A DNA stretch of 64,000 bases from Flavobacteriaceae bacterium UBA3591 (GTDB lineage Bacteria; Bacteroidota; Bacteroidia; Flavobacteriales; Flavobacteriaceae). Made by a program: the position numbers and the translations under genes. The notes under the pieces are model-generated. The model was not told the origin of the DNA. It ran no database searches and saw only the letters and a program-made list of their open reading frames with translations. The stretch spans positions 1 through 64,000 of the forward strand of contig DFMO01000008.1 of assembly GCA_002375695.1 (NCBI GenBank), in the 5' to 3' direction. This document shows, piece by piece, positions 27,206 through 36,388 of this stretch (positions within the stretch are counted from its first letter, which is position 1; every line of letters starts with the position of its first letter).

Positions 27206-29695
27206 ATGCGTTTCAAATTACTTTTACTAATCGTTTTATTATTCGGCGCCGTTGGTGGTCAAGCCCAAGAATATTTACAAATGATAGATGCTGGCACTTA
27301 CAAAGTGCAAGAAATTATTGACAGTGCCGAAGCTTACTTCGCAAACAAAGACAAAGGTCGTGGATCTGGCTACAAACAGTTTAAACGTTGGGAGTACAAC
27401 GCCCTGCGTAGAGTGAAAGAAAACGGATATCTTCCAAGTGTTGAAGAACGTCTAAACAATTTGGAGCAATGGAATTCATATTTAAATGAAACCGCTGCCA
27501 GCCGAAGTGTTTTAAACGATAGTTGGGAAGAATTAGGTCCAGATTATTATAATGCAACTTCGGGTTGGAATCCTGGGGTTGGTAGAATTACTGGACTTGC
27601 CATAGACGAAGCAGATGCAAACCATATGATTGTTGGTGCAAACACAGGCGGAGTTTGGAAAACTACTGATGGCGCTCAAACTTGGACGCCTTTAAGCGAT
27701 TATTTTTCAAACCTATCGGTGTATTCGGTAGCGATAGATCCTTTAGATTCTAGTACCTACTATTTTGGTTCAACAAATGGAAAGATTTTTAAATCTACCG
27801 ATGCCGGTGCTACTTGGGCTCTTTTAGGTTCAATAGGAAATAGTTCAGTAAACAAAATATTAATTCACCCTACAGATACAAACATCTTATTTGCTACAGC
27901 GAGCAATGCGGGAATTTATCGTTCAATCGATGCCGGTGTTACTTGGTCGCAAGCTGTGTCTGATAATAGAGGATACGATGTAGAGTTTAAACCAGGTGAT
28001 ATGTCTGTAGTTTATGCCTCGGGAAGTGGTTTTCATAAATCTGTTGATGGCGGTGCAACTTTTACCACTATAGGCGGGTTTAGTTCAGGTGCAAAAATGA
28101 TTGGCGTTTCTCCAGCCGACCCAAGTGTGGTTTACGTAGTGGAAGCTGCAGGTGGTAAATTTGGTGGGTTTTATACTTCAGATAATAGTGGGGACTCTTT
28201 TACTAAAATTAACCACGGCGGACTTAACTTTTTTGGATATAGCACTATAGGAGATGATAATAGTGGGCAAGCGCCCCGCGATATGGCCATTGCTGTAAAC
28301 CCTACCAATGTTAACGAAGTACATATTGCCGGAATACTTACTTGGCGTTCTACCAATGGAGGTGTAGATTTTAGCTGTACCTCAGATTGGGTGCCGGGTA
28401 ATGCCGCTGCTCAAAACATTGGATATTGCCACGCCGATGTAGACGATTTATTATTTTACGGTACTACATTGTTTGCTGTTACCGATGGAGGTGTTTTTAA
28501 AGCTGAAAACACAAATACTGTTTCTGCTAATTACTACGAAGATTTAACAACAGGTATGGGGATTCGTCAATTCTATAAAATTGGAGTGTCTCAAACCGCC
28601 GATGTTATTGTTTCGGGAGGTTCGCAAGATAACGGTACTTCAGCCTATACTGCTGCAACTGGTTGGAAAGATTGGTTAGGTGCCGACGGTATGGAATCGT
28701 TTATTGATAAAACCAATAGCAATCTTTATTACGGTACTACGCAGGGCGGACAATTATACCGAACCAGTAATGGTGGTAATACTTACGTAGGAATTAACGA
28801 ACCAGGAAGCGGCTCTGGAAATTGGGTTACGCCATTTGAGCAAGACCCAATAGAGGATAACACTATTTATGTTGGGTATAATATTGTATATAAGTCTAAT
28901 AACTTCGGAATTAGCTGGGTGCCAGTTTCCCAAAACTTAGGCTCTAATTTAAATAACCTGAAAATTGCCCAATCAGATAATCAAATAATGTTTGCTTCGC
29001 GAGGCGGATTTTTATTTAAAACGACCGATGGTGGGGCAACAGATTGGGAACAAATTACGAGTCCCGGGGGGGCAATAAATTCTATTGCAATTCACCCTAC
29101 AAATCCTAATAAAGTAGCTGTAGCACTTACATCGGGACACCGTGTAAAAGTTTCTGAAGACGGAGGAAATACTTGGGTTAGCTACAAGAAAAACCTTCCA
29201 AACTTTAGTGCTTTTGCCTTAGTTTGGGATGATAACGGTAGCGATGGGCTATACCTTGGAATGGATTATGGTATCTATTACATCGATAATACATTTACAG
29301 ATTGGCAACCCTATAGCAACCTTTTGCCAAACGTATATGTTAACGAATTAGAAATAAATAAAGCAGACGGTAAAATTTACGCCGGAACTTACGGTAGAGG
29401 GCTTTGGGCTTCGCCACTTATGTCTGGTACGGCTGGGGTAGAAGATAAAATTACATCAACCAATGTTTCACTTTATCCTAATCCAACCGCTTCACAATTT
29501 ACTGTTGAATTACCAAAAGCTGTTAAAGCTGAAATACGTGTTTTTGACATTTCAGGAAAACTATTAATTTTTGAAAATCCTAAAAGTATTTCAAATAAGC
29601 TAATGCTTAACGTTTCGTCTTTATCAAAAGGAACTTACTTTGTAAGAATTAACAGCGAAGAAGGGACCGCAACAAAGAAATTGCTTAAAATTTAA
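27206..29695 (+). CDS. Secreted VPS10/sortilin-like beta-propeller protein with T9SS type A tail
   Basis: 829 residues with a signal peptide ending GGQAQ. The body is a series of BNR/Asp-box repeats of the type S-x-D-G-G-x-T-W (KTTDGAQTWTPL, KSTDAGATWALL, RSIDAGVTWSQA, KVSEDGGNTWVSY), forming one or two propellers like those of sortilin/VPS10 and some glycoside-binding proteins. The C-terminal 75 residues form a type A sorting domain (SLYPNPTASQFTVEL, then GTYFVRI, ending KKLLKI), so the T9SS exports it. No catalytic residues stand out. A role in binding or adhesion is the safe reading. A terminator follows. Confidence 0.92.
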   Translation: MRFKLLLLIVLLFGAVGGQAQEYLQMIDAGTYKVQEIIDSAEAYFANKDKGRGSGYKQFKRWEYNALRRVKENGYLPSVEERLNNLEQWNSYLNETAASRSVLNDSWEELGPDYYNATSGWNPGVGRITGLAIDEADANHMIVGANTGGVWKTTDGAQTWTPLSDYFSNLSVYSVAIDPLDSSTYYFGSTNGKIFKSTDAGATWALLGSIGNSSVNKILIHPTDTNILFATASNAGIYRSIDAGVTWSQAVSDNRGYDVEFKPGDMSVVYASGSGFHKSVDGGATFTTIGGFSSGAKMIGVSPADPSVVYVVEAAGGKFGGFYTSDNSGDSFTKINHGGLNFFGYSTIGDDNSGQAPRDMAIAVNPTNVNEVHIAGILTWRSTNGGVDFSCTSDWVPGNAAAQNIGYCHADVDDLLFYGTTLFAVTDGGVFKAENTNTVSANYYEDLTTGMGIRQFYKIGVSQTADVIVSGGSQDNGTSAYTAATGWKDWLGADGMESFIDKTNSNLYYGTTQGGQLYRTSNGGNTYVGINEPGSGSGNWVTPFEQDPIEDNTIYVGYNIVYKSNNFGISWVPVSQNLGSNLNNLKIAQSDNQIMFASRGGFLFKTTDGGATDWEQITSPGGAINSIAIHPTNPNKVAVALTSGHRVKVSEDGGNTWVSYKKNLPNFSAFALVWDDNGSDGLYLGMDYGIYYIDNTFTDWQPYSNLLPNVYVNELEINKADGKIYAGTYGRGLWASPLMSGTAGVEDKITSTNVSLYPNPTASQFTVELPKAVKAEIRVFDISGKLLIFENPKSISNKLMLNVSSLSKGTYFVRINSEEGTATKKLLKI

Positions 29696-29716
29696 AGCGT
29701 AAATCTTCTTTTACAC

Positions 29717-29756
29717 AATGCTTCAGAAAATTCACTTTTTCCGAAGCATTTTTTTT
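29717..29756 (+). terminator. Terminator after the beta-propeller gene
   Basis: AATGCTTC at 29717-29724 pairs with GAAGCATT at 29743-29750, with extra A-T pairs inside, followed by a run of eight T from 29749. Confidence 0.82.
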
Positions 29757-29779
29757 ACCTTCGCAGTAGGAAAAAAGCT

Positions 29780-30400
29780 ATGGAATTTTCTTCAAAACTT
29801 CTTGAAAATGCGGTAAATGAAATGTCGCAACTCCCCGGAATTGGTAAGCGTACCGCTCTTCGGCTAGTTTTGCATATGTTGAAACAACCCAAGGAGCAAA
29901 CGCAAAAACTGGCTACTAATTTGGTGAAAGTGCGCGAGGAGATTAATTTCTGTAAAAACTGCCACAACATTAGTGATTCTGAACTTTGTGAAATTTGTTC
30001 AAATCCGCGACGCGAAAAACAAATTGTTTGTGTGGTCGAAGATATTCGCGATGTAATGGCTATTGAAGGTACAAGTCAGTATCGCGGCCATTATCACGTT
30101 TTGGGCGGTAAAATTTCGCCAATGGACGGTGTTGGTCCTGGCGATTTAACTATTCCTTCCTTGGTAGAAAAAGTTAAAGAAGGTGTTGTTACCGAGCTAA
30201 TTTTCGCACTTAGCTCAACTATGGAGGGAGATACCACCAATTTTTATATCTACAAGCAAATTGAGCCTTACAATATTACAACCACTACTATTGCCAGGGG
30301 TATTGCGGTGGGCGATGAATTAGAATACGCAGATGAGGTTACTTTAGGCCGAAGTATTTTGCACCGCATTCCTTTTGAATCTTCACTTAAAAACACCTAA
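29780..30400 (+). CDS. recR: Recombination mediator protein RecR
   Basis: 206 residues, standard for RecR, which works with RecO and RecF to load RecA at gaps. In order: the helix-hairpin-helix [11 protein letters not shown], the C4 zinc finger (CKNC and CEIC near residues 57-75), and the Toprim domain ([14 protein letters not shown], then [15 protein letters not shown] end). A short gap of four bases separates it from the glycosyltransferase gene, so the two are probably cotranscribed, as is common in Flavobacteriaceae. Confidence 0.97.
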   Translation: MEFSSKLLENAVNEMSQLPGIGKRTALRLVLHMLKQPKEQTQKLATNLVKVREEINFCKNCHNISDSELCEICSNPRREKQIVCVVEDIRDVMAIEGTSQYRGHYHVLGGKISPMDGVGPGDLTIPSLVEKVKEGVVTELIFALSSTMEGDTTNFYIYKQIEPYNITTTTIARGIAVGDELEYADEVTLGRSILHRIPFESSLKNT

Positions 30401-30404
30401 AACT

Positions 30405-31526
30405 GTGGAGCTTTCAGTTGTTATTTTAAATTATAATGTACGCTACTTTTTAGAACAATGCATTCGTTCGGTGCAATTGGCTACCAAAAATTTAAATTCC
30501 GAAATTATCGTGATAGACAATGATTCTAAAGACGATAGTTGCAAAATGGTAAAAGAATTATTTCCATCGGTTATTTTAATTGAAAACAAAGTAAACGTTG
30601 GTTTTAGTAAAGCAAACAACCAAGCTGTGGCGATAGCCAAGGGAGAATATGTGTGTATTTTAAACCCAGATACCGTCGTTAGTGAAGATACTTTTACGCA
30701 GGCTTTGGCATATGCTCGTAAGCTACCAAATATGGGCGCATTGGGCGTTAGACTTATGGATGGCACGGGCAACTTTTTACCCGAAAGCAAACGAAATTTA
30801 CCCACGCCAAAAGTATCGGTTTTAAAACTGTCTGGATTTGCAAACAAGTATTATTGCAATCATATTTCAGAAGAGGGAGAAGGAGAAGTAGATGTTTTGG
30901 TGGGCGCGTTTATGTTGCTTAAAAAAAGCATTTACAACCAAGTTGGCGGGTTTGATGAAGACTATTTTATGTACGGCGAAGACATAGATTTGTCGTATAA
31001 AATTACTAAAGCGGGCTACGCAAACCACTATTTGGGCAAAACAACTGTTTTGCATTACAAAGGCGAAAGTACAAAGAAAGATGACGCCTATTTTGAGCGT
31101 TTTTACGGGGCAATGCAAATATTTTTTAGAAAACATTTTAACACCAATCCGCTTTTTGAGAAATCAGTTTCGGTAGGAGTTGCATTGGCAAAAAAGATGC
31201 ACAAATTAAATGTTTCGTCACAAAAGCGCGAAGATTTAAAAGTAGAAAGTAATTATTTTATTACCGAAAATTTAAGTCTTGTTGAAAAGCTTTCGGCAGC
31301 TACCGCTTCTGTTTTTCAAATGATTTCTAAAAATATTCCTTTGGAAAACTCGGTAGAAAATAGTCTTTTGGTTTTTGATGTCGATTATATTTCGTACAAA
31401 GAAATTTTTGAAATCATGAAGCAGTTAAAACAAAAAAATAATGTTTTCCGTATAAGACCTTCCAACAGTAATTTTATAATAGGCAGCGACCAAAGTGACG
31501 AAAAGGGAGGGGTTACTGTTTTTTAA
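30405..31526 (+). CDS. Glycosyltransferase family 2 protein
   Basis: 373 residues from a GTG at 30405, four bases after the recR stop; the longer frame from a TTG at 30375 would overlap recR by 26 bases and adds nothing family-like. The GT-A domain starts VELSVVILNYNV and carries IVIDNDSKDDS, VGFSKANNQAV, ILNPDTVV (DxD-like metal site) and the acceptor region FDEDYFMYGEDIDLSYK. It resembles rhamnosyl- and other envelope transferases of the WbbL/RfbF type. The C-terminal 120 residues are a helical extension of unknown role. Probable function is surface polysaccharide assembly. Acceptor and donor unknown. Confidence 0.9.
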   Translation: MELSVVILNYNVRYFLEQCIRSVQLATKNLNSEIIVIDNDSKDDSCKMVKELFPSVILIENKVNVGFSKANNQAVAIAKGEYVCILNPDTVVSEDTFTQALAYARKLPNMGALGVRLMDGTGNFLPESKRNLPTPKVSVLKLSGFANKYYCNHISEEGEGEVDVLVGAFMLLKKSIYNQVGGFDEDYFMYGEDIDLSYKITKAGYANHYLGKTTVLHYKGESTKKDDAYFERFYGAMQIFFRKHFNTNPLFEKSVSVGVALAKKMHKLNVSSQKREDLKVESNYFITENLSLVEKLSAATASVFQMISKNIPLENSVENSLLVFDVDYISYKEIFEIMKQLKQKNNVFRIRPSNSNFIIGSDQSDEKGGVTVF

Positions 31527-31534
31527 TACTTTTG
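31527..31534 (+). promoter_or_regulatory. TAnnTTTG -7 box for the E2 gene
   Basis: TACTTTTG directly follows the glycosyltransferase stop codon and would give a leader of about 80 bases before the start at 31622. No clear -33 box. Confidence 0.5.
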
Positions 31535-31621
31535 AATCTTTAAACAAGCAAATTTTAACTAATTTTGCATCGTTTTTTAAAACAAGCGCCTTGGTGCTTA
31601 AAATAACACTGAAATTGTATT

Positions 31622-32947
31622 ATGGCAAAATTTGAATTAAAGTTGCCCAAAATGGGCGAGAGTGTCGCAGAAGCAACATTAACTAATTGGCTAAAAGAGG
31701 TAGGAGATTCTATTGAAGCCGATGAGGCTGTGCTAGAAATAGCAACCGATAAAGTAGATAGCGAAGTGCCGAGTGAAGTAGATGGGGTGCTAGTTGAAAA
31801 GCTTTTTGAGGTAGACGATGTTGTACAAGTAGGTCAAACCATAGCCATAATTGAAGTTGAAGGCGAGGGCGATGACGCTAGCGATGACATTTCAAAAGTA
31901 AGCGCAGCAAAGCAAGAAGCAACACCGTCAGAAGCTACTGTAAAAGCAGTTGAGGAGCAAGTTGAAGCTGCCAAAGAAACTGCAAGTGTTACCATTGAAA
32001 ATACCGATGATCGTTTTTATTCTCCATTAGTTAAAAATATTGCAGCTACCGAGGGAATTTCGCAAAGCGAACTCGATTCAATTTCAGGCACCGGTAAAGA
32101 TGGCCGTGTTACCAAGAATGACATTTTACAATATGTAGAAAACCGTTCAAAAAGCGATAGTAAACCACAGGCAAAAGCTGAGGGCAAATCGGCACCAAAA
32201 GCAGCTTCAAAACCTAAGGCTCCTGTTTCGGTAAACGGAGAAGATGAGGTTATTGAAATGTCGCGTATGGGTAAACTAATTGCACACCATATGATTGAGA
32301 GTACGCAAACATCGGCGCACGTTCAATCTTTTGTAGAATGCGATGTTACCAACGTTTGGAATTGGAGAAATAAAGTTAAAGGACCATTTGCCAAGCGCGA
32401 AGGTGAAAATTTAACTTTTACGCCTATATTTATGGAGGCCGTAGCAAAAGCGTTAAAAGACTTCCCTTTAATGAATATTGCTGTTGATGGCGACAAGATT
32501 ATAAAGCGAAAAAACATAAACTTAGGAATGGCTGCCGCGCTACCCGATGGTAATTTAATAGTGCCTGTTATTAAAAATGCAGATCAATTAAACTTGCTTG
32601 GTATGAGTAAAGCGGTTAATGATTTGGCACACCGCGCACGCGAGAATAAATTAAAGCCAGATGATATTCAAGGAGGTACTTATACTGTAACAAATGTGGG
32701 AACTTTTGGAAGTATAATGGGTACTCCAATTATCAATCAACCACAAGTAGGAATACTGGCCTTAGGAGCAATAAGAAAAGTACCTGCTGTGATTGAAACT
32801 CCAGAAGGAGATTTTATAGGTATACGTTATAAAATGTTTTTGTCTCATAGTTATGATCACAGGGTTGTAAATGGAGCTTTAGGAGGGCAATTTGTAAAAC
32901 GAGTTGCAGATTATCTTGAAGATTGGGATATCAACAGAGAGATTTAA
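31622..32947 (+). CDS. Dihydrolipoamide acyltransferase (E2) component of a 2-oxo acid dehydrogenase complex
   Basis: 441 residues. Domains in order: a lipoyl domain (1-76, lipoyl lysine in EIATDKVDSEV), an Ala/Glu/Lys linker, a peripheral-subunit-binding domain (about 138-172, SPLVKNIAATEGIS and GRVTKNDIL), a second linker, and the catalytic acyltransferase domain (about 205-441). The catalytic histidine is H413 in YDHRVVNG. The usual motif is H-x-x-x-D-G, but here the aspartate position (417) is Asn. No E1 or E3 gene is adjacent. The substrate could be pyruvate, 2-oxoglutarate or branched-chain 2-oxo acids. The two-linker single-lipoyl layout resembles branched-chain and mixed E2 enzymes. 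Confidence 0.93.
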   Translation: MAKFELKLPKMGESVAEATLTNWLKEVGDSIEADEAVLEIATDKVDSEVPSEVDGVLVEKLFEVDDVVQVGQTIAIIEVEGEGDDASDDISKVSAAKQEATPSEATVKAVEEQVEAAKETASVTIENTDDRFYSPLVKNIAATEGISQSELDSISGTGKDGRVTKNDILQYVENRSKSDSKPQAKAEGKSAPKAASKPKAPVSVNGEDEVIEMSRMGKLIAHHMIESTQTSAHVQSFVECDVTNVWNWRNKVKGPFAKREGENLTFTPIFMEAVAKALKDFPLMNIAVDGDKIIKRKNINLGMAAALPDGNLIVPVIKNADQLNLLGMSKAVNDLAHRARENKLKPDDIQGGTYTVTNVGTFGSIMGTPIINQPQVGILALGAIRKVPAVIETPEGDFIGIRYKMFLSHSYDHRVVNGALGGQFVKRVADYLEDWDINREI

Positions 32948-32965
32948 AATAAACTACATGACAAT

Positions 32966-32999
32966 AAAAGGGGGTTTTTTAAATGAAACCCCCTTTTTT
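32966..32999 (+). terminator. Terminator of the E2 gene
   Basis: AAAAGGGGGTTT at 32966-32977 pairs with AAACCCCCTTTT at 32986-32997 (12 bp, 8-base loop), followed by T. Confidence 0.9.
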
Positions 33000-33032
33000 C
33001 ATAGATATTTTATTTAAAACTTTTATATAAAG

Positions 33033-33040
33033 TATCTTTA
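33033..33040 (+). promoter_or_regulatory. Near-consensus -7 box for the exonuclease operon
   Basis: TATCTTTA differs from TAnnTTTG only at the last base. It lies 19 bases before the start codon and just after the E2 terminator. Confidence 0.45.
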
Positions 33041-33058
33041 CGTTTTCAAAATACTAAA

Positions 33059-33832
33059 ATGGAGCTTAACCTAAAAAAACCAATCTGTTTTTTCGACCTT
33101 GAAACAACAGGAATTAAAGTAGCAACCGATAGAATTGTTGAAATTGCTATTTTAAAAATTTACCCTAACGGAAATAAAGAAAGCCACACGTGGCGCGTAA
33201 ATCCTGAAATGCCGATTCCTAAAGAATCTTCGCAAATACACGGCATTACCAATGAAATGGTTGCAAACGAACCAACGTTTAAACAATTGGCGCCAAAAGT
33301 TTATAACCTTATAAAGGATAGCGATTTGGCAGGATTTAACTCCAATCGTTTTGATATTCCATTATTAGCAGAAGAGCTACTTCGTGCCGAAATAGATTTT
33401 GACCTTAAAAAAGCTTTGGCAATAGATGTGCAAACCATTTTTCATAAAATGGAAAAACGAACCTTGGAGGCAGCTTATAAGTTTTACTGCAATCAAGATT
33501 TAACCAATGCACATAGCGCTGCAGCCGATACTCACGCAACCTACGAAGTTTTAAAAGCACAGCTAAAAAAATACGACGCGTTAGAAAACGATGTCAATTT
33601 TTTGGCTACTTTTAGTTCGCATCGCAATCACGCCGATTTTGCTGGATTTATTAGCTATAACGAAGATGGCGCCGAAATTTTTTCTTTCGGAAAATATAAA
33701 AACAAACTCGTAACCGAAGTTTTAGAGAAAGATTCAGGGTATTTTGGCTGGCTTTTAAATGCAGATTTTCCGCTGTATACAAAGCAGGTTTTAACGCGTA
33801 TTAGACTTCAATCGTTGAATACAAAAATCTAA
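33059..33832 (+). CDS. 3'-5' exonuclease of the DnaQ/DEDD superfamily
   Basis: 257 residues. ExoI is seen as CFFDLETTGIKVATDRIVEIA (Asp and Glu metal ligands), ExoII as LAGFNSNRFDIPLL, and ExoIII as HSAAADTHATYEVL with the general-base histidine, which makes it the DEDDh type. The C-terminal 60 residues (FSFGKYKNKLVTEVL and YFGWLLNADFP) match a small domain often attached to such enzymes in Bacteroidota. It may serve in proofreading or RNA/DNA end trimming. It heads a probable operon with the FAH-family, Hpt and cinA genes, which follow with spacings of 1-8 bases. Confidence 0.92.
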   Translation: MELNLKKPICFFDLETTGIKVATDRIVEIAILKIYPNGNKESHTWRVNPEMPIPKESSQIHGITNEMVANEPTFKQLAPKVYNLIKDSDLAGFNSNRFDIPLLAEELLRAEIDFDLKKALAIDVQTIFHKMEKRTLEAAYKFYCNQDLTNAHSAAADTHATYEVLKAQLKKYDALENDVNFLATFSSHRNHADFAGFISYNEDGAEIFSFGKYKNKLVTEVLEKDSGYFGWLLNADFPLYTKQVLTRIRLQSLNTKI

Positions 33833-33840
33833 GTTTGGGT

Positions 33841-34452
33841 ATGAAAATAATTTGTATTGGTCGAAATTATGCCGAGCATATTAAAGAGTTAGACAACGAA
33901 AAACCCAAGGAGCCAATCATTTTTTTAAAGCCCGATACGGCAATCTTGCTAAAAAAACAACCGTTTTTTATTCCAGAATTTTCTAATGATGTACATCACG
34001 AAGTAGAACTTTTGGTCCGTATTAATAGAATCGGTAAACATATTGACAAAAAGTTTGCCCACAAATATTACGACGAAATAGGCTTGGGTATTGATTTTAC
34101 GGCGCGCGACTTACAAACGCAATTAAAAGAAAAAGGATTGCCGTGGGAAAAAGCTAAATCTTTTGATGGCGCTGCCGTGGTAGGAAAATTTATAAATAAA
34201 AATGAAATAGAAGATATTAATAATATCAATTTTAGTCTAAAACGCAACAAATCAGTGGTTCAGAGTGGTAATTCTATGCTAATGATGTGGAAAATTGATG
34301 AGTTAATCGAATATGTTTCAAAATATTTCACCCTAAAAATTGGAGACGTTATCTTTACCGGCACTCCCGCAGGAGTGGGTAAAGTTGAAACCAATGATGT
34401 TTTGACCGGATATATAGAAGAGACAGAAATGTTTTCAATTAAAGTAAAATAA
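33841..34452 (+). CDS. Fumarylacetoacetate hydrolase family protein
   Basis: 203 residues from the ATG at 33841 (a TTG two codons earlier is less likely). FAH-fold features: IICIGRNYAEHIKEL, PIIFLKPDTAI, the metal-site HHEVELLVRI and the later IFTGTPAGVGKV. Members hydrolyse or decarboxylate acyl-pyruvates and related 2-oxo acids (YcgM/FAHD1 type, including oxaloacetate decarboxylase). The short form without the N-terminal domain fits FAHD1-like proteins. Exact substrate unknown. The gene lies between the exonuclease and Hpt genes with almost no spacing. Confidence 0.93.
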   Translation: MKIICIGRNYAEHIKELDNEKPKEPIIFLKPDTAILLKKQPFFIPEFSNDVHHEVELLVRINRIGKHIDKKFAHKYYDEIGLGIDFTARDLQTQLKEKGLPWEKAKSFDGAAVVGKFINKNEIEDINNINFSLKRNKSVVQSGNSMLMMWKIDELIEYVSKYFTLKIGDVIFTGTPAGVGKVETNDVLTGYIEETEMFSIKVK

Positions 34453-34453
34453 G

Positions 34454-34795
34454 ATGACAAAAGAATATACAAAAGAGAATCTAATTGAAATCGCCGATGG
34501 CGATGAAGAATTTATAAAAGTACTCGCCCAAACATTTTTAGATGAAATCCCGCCAGATTTACACGCCATGGAGGATGCAATCAAAAATGATAATAAAGAC
34601 CTGGCGTATCAATTTGCTCATAAAATGAAGCCGAATATCGAGATGTTTGGCATTTCAATATTAAAAGATATTACGAGTATTGAAGCGTGGTCTAAAACTT
34701 CCAAAAATAAATCGGCTGCTATGCCGCATTTAGAAAGAGTATTAACCACTTTAAATAAGGTGTTTGAAGAGTTGAGAAACGATTTCGATTTGTAA
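34454..34795 (+). CDS. Stand-alone histidine phosphotransfer (Hpt) domain protein
   Basis: 113 residues, all helical. The phosphorylatable His56 lies in AYQFAHKMKPNIEMFG, which matches the Hpt motif H-x-[KR]-[GPS]. Hpt proteins relay phosphate between hybrid kinases and response regulators. No kinase or regulator is adjacent, so the partner is encoded elsewhere. It starts two bases after the FAH gene and ends one base before cinA, so it belongs to the same transcript as these metabolic genes. Confidence 0.9.
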   Translation: MTKEYTKENLIEIADGDEEFIKVLAQTFLDEIPPDLHAMEDAIKNDNKDLAYQFAHKMKPNIEMFGISILKDITSIEAWSKTSKNKSAAMPHLERVLTTLNKVFEELRNDFDL

Positions 34796-34796
34796 T

Positions 34797-36044
34797 ATGC
34801 TTGCCGATATTATTACCATAGGCGATGAAATTCTTATCGGTCAAATTGTTGATACAAATTCTGCCTACATTTCAGATAAACTTAATAAAATAGGCGTTAA
34901 GGTTTATCAAATTACTTCAGTTCAAGACGAAAAAGCACATATTTTACAAGCATTTAAAGAAGCTAAGCAGCACGCCAATTTGGTGATTGTTACAGGTGGA
35001 TTAGGTCCTACAAAAGACGATATTACAAAAGAAACCTTTTGTGATTTTTTTGACGATACGCTCGTTCAAAATAAAGAAGTTCACGAGCATATAAAAATGC
35101 TCTTTAAAAAGTATAAGCTTTCAAAACCTTTGCCTGCAAATTTTCAACAGGCCATGGTTCCTGCCAAAGCCGAAGTTTTAATGAACCAGCACGGCACGGC
35201 CCCCGGAATGTGGATAGATGAAGATGACGTAGTTTTTATTTCGCTTCCGGGTGTGCCCTATGAGATGAAACATTTAATGGAAGATGTGGTGTTGGCGAAA
35301 ATTATTAGCCGTTTTGAAAGACCTTTTATATACCATAAAACACTTTTAACGTACGGGTTGGGCGAAAGTTCTGTTGCCCATAGAATTGCGGAGTGGGAAA
35401 ACAACTTGCCCGATAATATTAGCTTGGCTTATTTGCCGTCTTTTGGGAGAGTGCGCTTACGGCTTTCCTCAAAAGGGAAAGATGAAAACCAGGTGAGAGC
35501 AGCTGTAGATTCGCAAATGGATACCTTGCAAAACTTGCTGGCCGATATAGCCGTTGGTTTTGAAAACGAAACATCCATCGCCGAAGTAATTGGTAATATT
35601 TTAACTGAAAAAGGACAGTCTTACAGTGTGGCAGAAAGTTGTACCGGTGGCCGAATTGCTTCCGAAATAACAAAATCTGCTGGAGCTTCCAATGCATTTA
35701 TGGGAGGAGTGATACCTTACGATACCAATTTAAAAACAAAAGTTTTGGGTGTCCCAAAACAAATTATTGATAAATATAATGTTGTAAGCGCTCAAGTTGC
35801 AGAGGCAATGGCTAAACGTTGCGCTGTACTTTTTGAATCGGAATATGCAATAGCTACTACAGGTATTGCGGGTCCAACAAAGGGCGATGGAGATGCCGAA
35901 ATAGGTACAGTATATATTGCCATTGCATCGCCAAGAGGGGTGTTTTCTAATGAATTTAATTTTGGAAAAGACCGAAGTAGGGTTATTAATAAGGCGACAA
36001 ATAAGGCGTTAGAGATGCTTCTCAAAGAAATTTCAAAAAACTAA
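34797..36044 (+). CDS. cinA: CinA family protein (nicotinamide-nucleotide amidohydrolase)
   Basis: 415 residues, the full-length two-domain form. The N-terminal molybdopterin-binding-like (COG1058) domain has ITIGDEILIGQIVDTNS and TGGLGPTKDD. The C-terminal amidase domain has SVAESCTGGRIASEIT and ATTGIAGPTKGDGDAEIGTVYIA. The family recycles NMN to nicotinate mononucleotide, and N-terminal domains can hydrolyse ADP-ribose. It sits directly upstream of rpmB, as it does in many Flavobacteriaceae, but rpmB has its own promoter. Confidence 0.95.
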   Translation: MLADIITIGDEILIGQIVDTNSAYISDKLNKIGVKVYQITSVQDEKAHILQAFKEAKQHANLVIVTGGLGPTKDDITKETFCDFFDDTLVQNKEVHEHIKMLFKKYKLSKPLPANFQQAMVPAKAEVLMNQHGTAPGMWIDEDDVVFISLPGVPYEMKHLMEDVVLAKIISRFERPFIYHKTLLTYGLGESSVAHRIAEWENNLPDNISLAYLPSFGRVRLRLSSKGKDENQVRAAVDSQMDTLQNLLADIAVGFENETSIAEVIGNILTEKGQSYSVAESCTGGRIASEITKSAGASNAFMGGVIPYDTNLKTKVLGVPKQIIDKYNVVSAQVAEAMAKRCAVLFESEYAIATTGIAGPTKGDGDAEIGTVYIAIASPRGVFSNEFNFGKDRSRVINKATNKALEMLLKEISKN

Positions 36045-36050
36045 TTTTCT

Positions 36051-36085
36051 TTTGTTGTACATCACAAAAGAATTACTTAAATTTG
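36051..36085 (+). promoter_or_regulatory. Promoter of the rpmB-rpmG-DUF4295 operon
   Basis: A TTG at 36055-36057 (within TTTGTTG), a 20-base spacer and TAAATTTG at 36078-36085 fit the Bacteroidota TTG-N19-TAnnTTTG pattern well. The start codon is 36 bases downstream. Confidence 0.72.
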
Positions 36086-36121
36086 CACCCTGTTTAAAAA
36101 ATAACTTAAAAAGGTTAAGGA

Positions 36122-36361
36122 ATGTCAAGAGTTTGTGAACTTACCGGAAAGAAAGCGATGGTTGGAAATAATGTGTCGCACGCAATGAATAAAACAAAAC
36201 GTAAGTTTGATGTAAACTTGCTTAAAAAGCGTTTTTATATTCCAGAAGAAGACAAGTGGGTAACGCTACGTGTTTCAGCTTCTGCTATAAAAGACATCAA
36301 TAAAAAAGGTATTTCTGCGGTTATGAAAGAAGCTCGCGAAAAAGGCTTTTTAACTAAATAA
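36122..36361 (+). CDS. rpmB: 50S ribosomal protein L28
   Basis: 79 residues. The start SRVCELTGKKAMVGNNVSHA is the L28 signature, followed by K-R-K-F-D-V-N-L and a basic C-terminus. It is a structural component of the large ribosomal subunit. It is followed by rpmG after 27 bases and by the DUF4295 gene, the conserved Bacteroidota order. The N-terminal C-x-x-C zinc pair of some L28 proteins is reduced to a single Cys (the VCEL position). Confidence 0.98.
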   Translation: MSRVCELTGKKAMVGNNVSHAMNKTKRKFDVNLLKKRFYIPEEDKWVTLRVSASAIKDINKKGISAVMKEAREKGFLTK

Positions 36362-36388
36362 TTGCACTAATTAATAAAGTCTATTACA

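Noticed and set aside
30375..30404. TTG start of the glycosyltransferase inside recR
   Set aside because: The GT2 fold begins right after the GTG at 30405. The extension only restates recR coding sequence in another frame.
33059..36044. A toxin-antitoxin or phosphorelay island around the Hpt gene
   Set aside because: The neighbours are a DEDD exonuclease, an FAH-family hydrolase and cinA, all of housekeeping type. No kinase, regulator or toxin-like gene is present.
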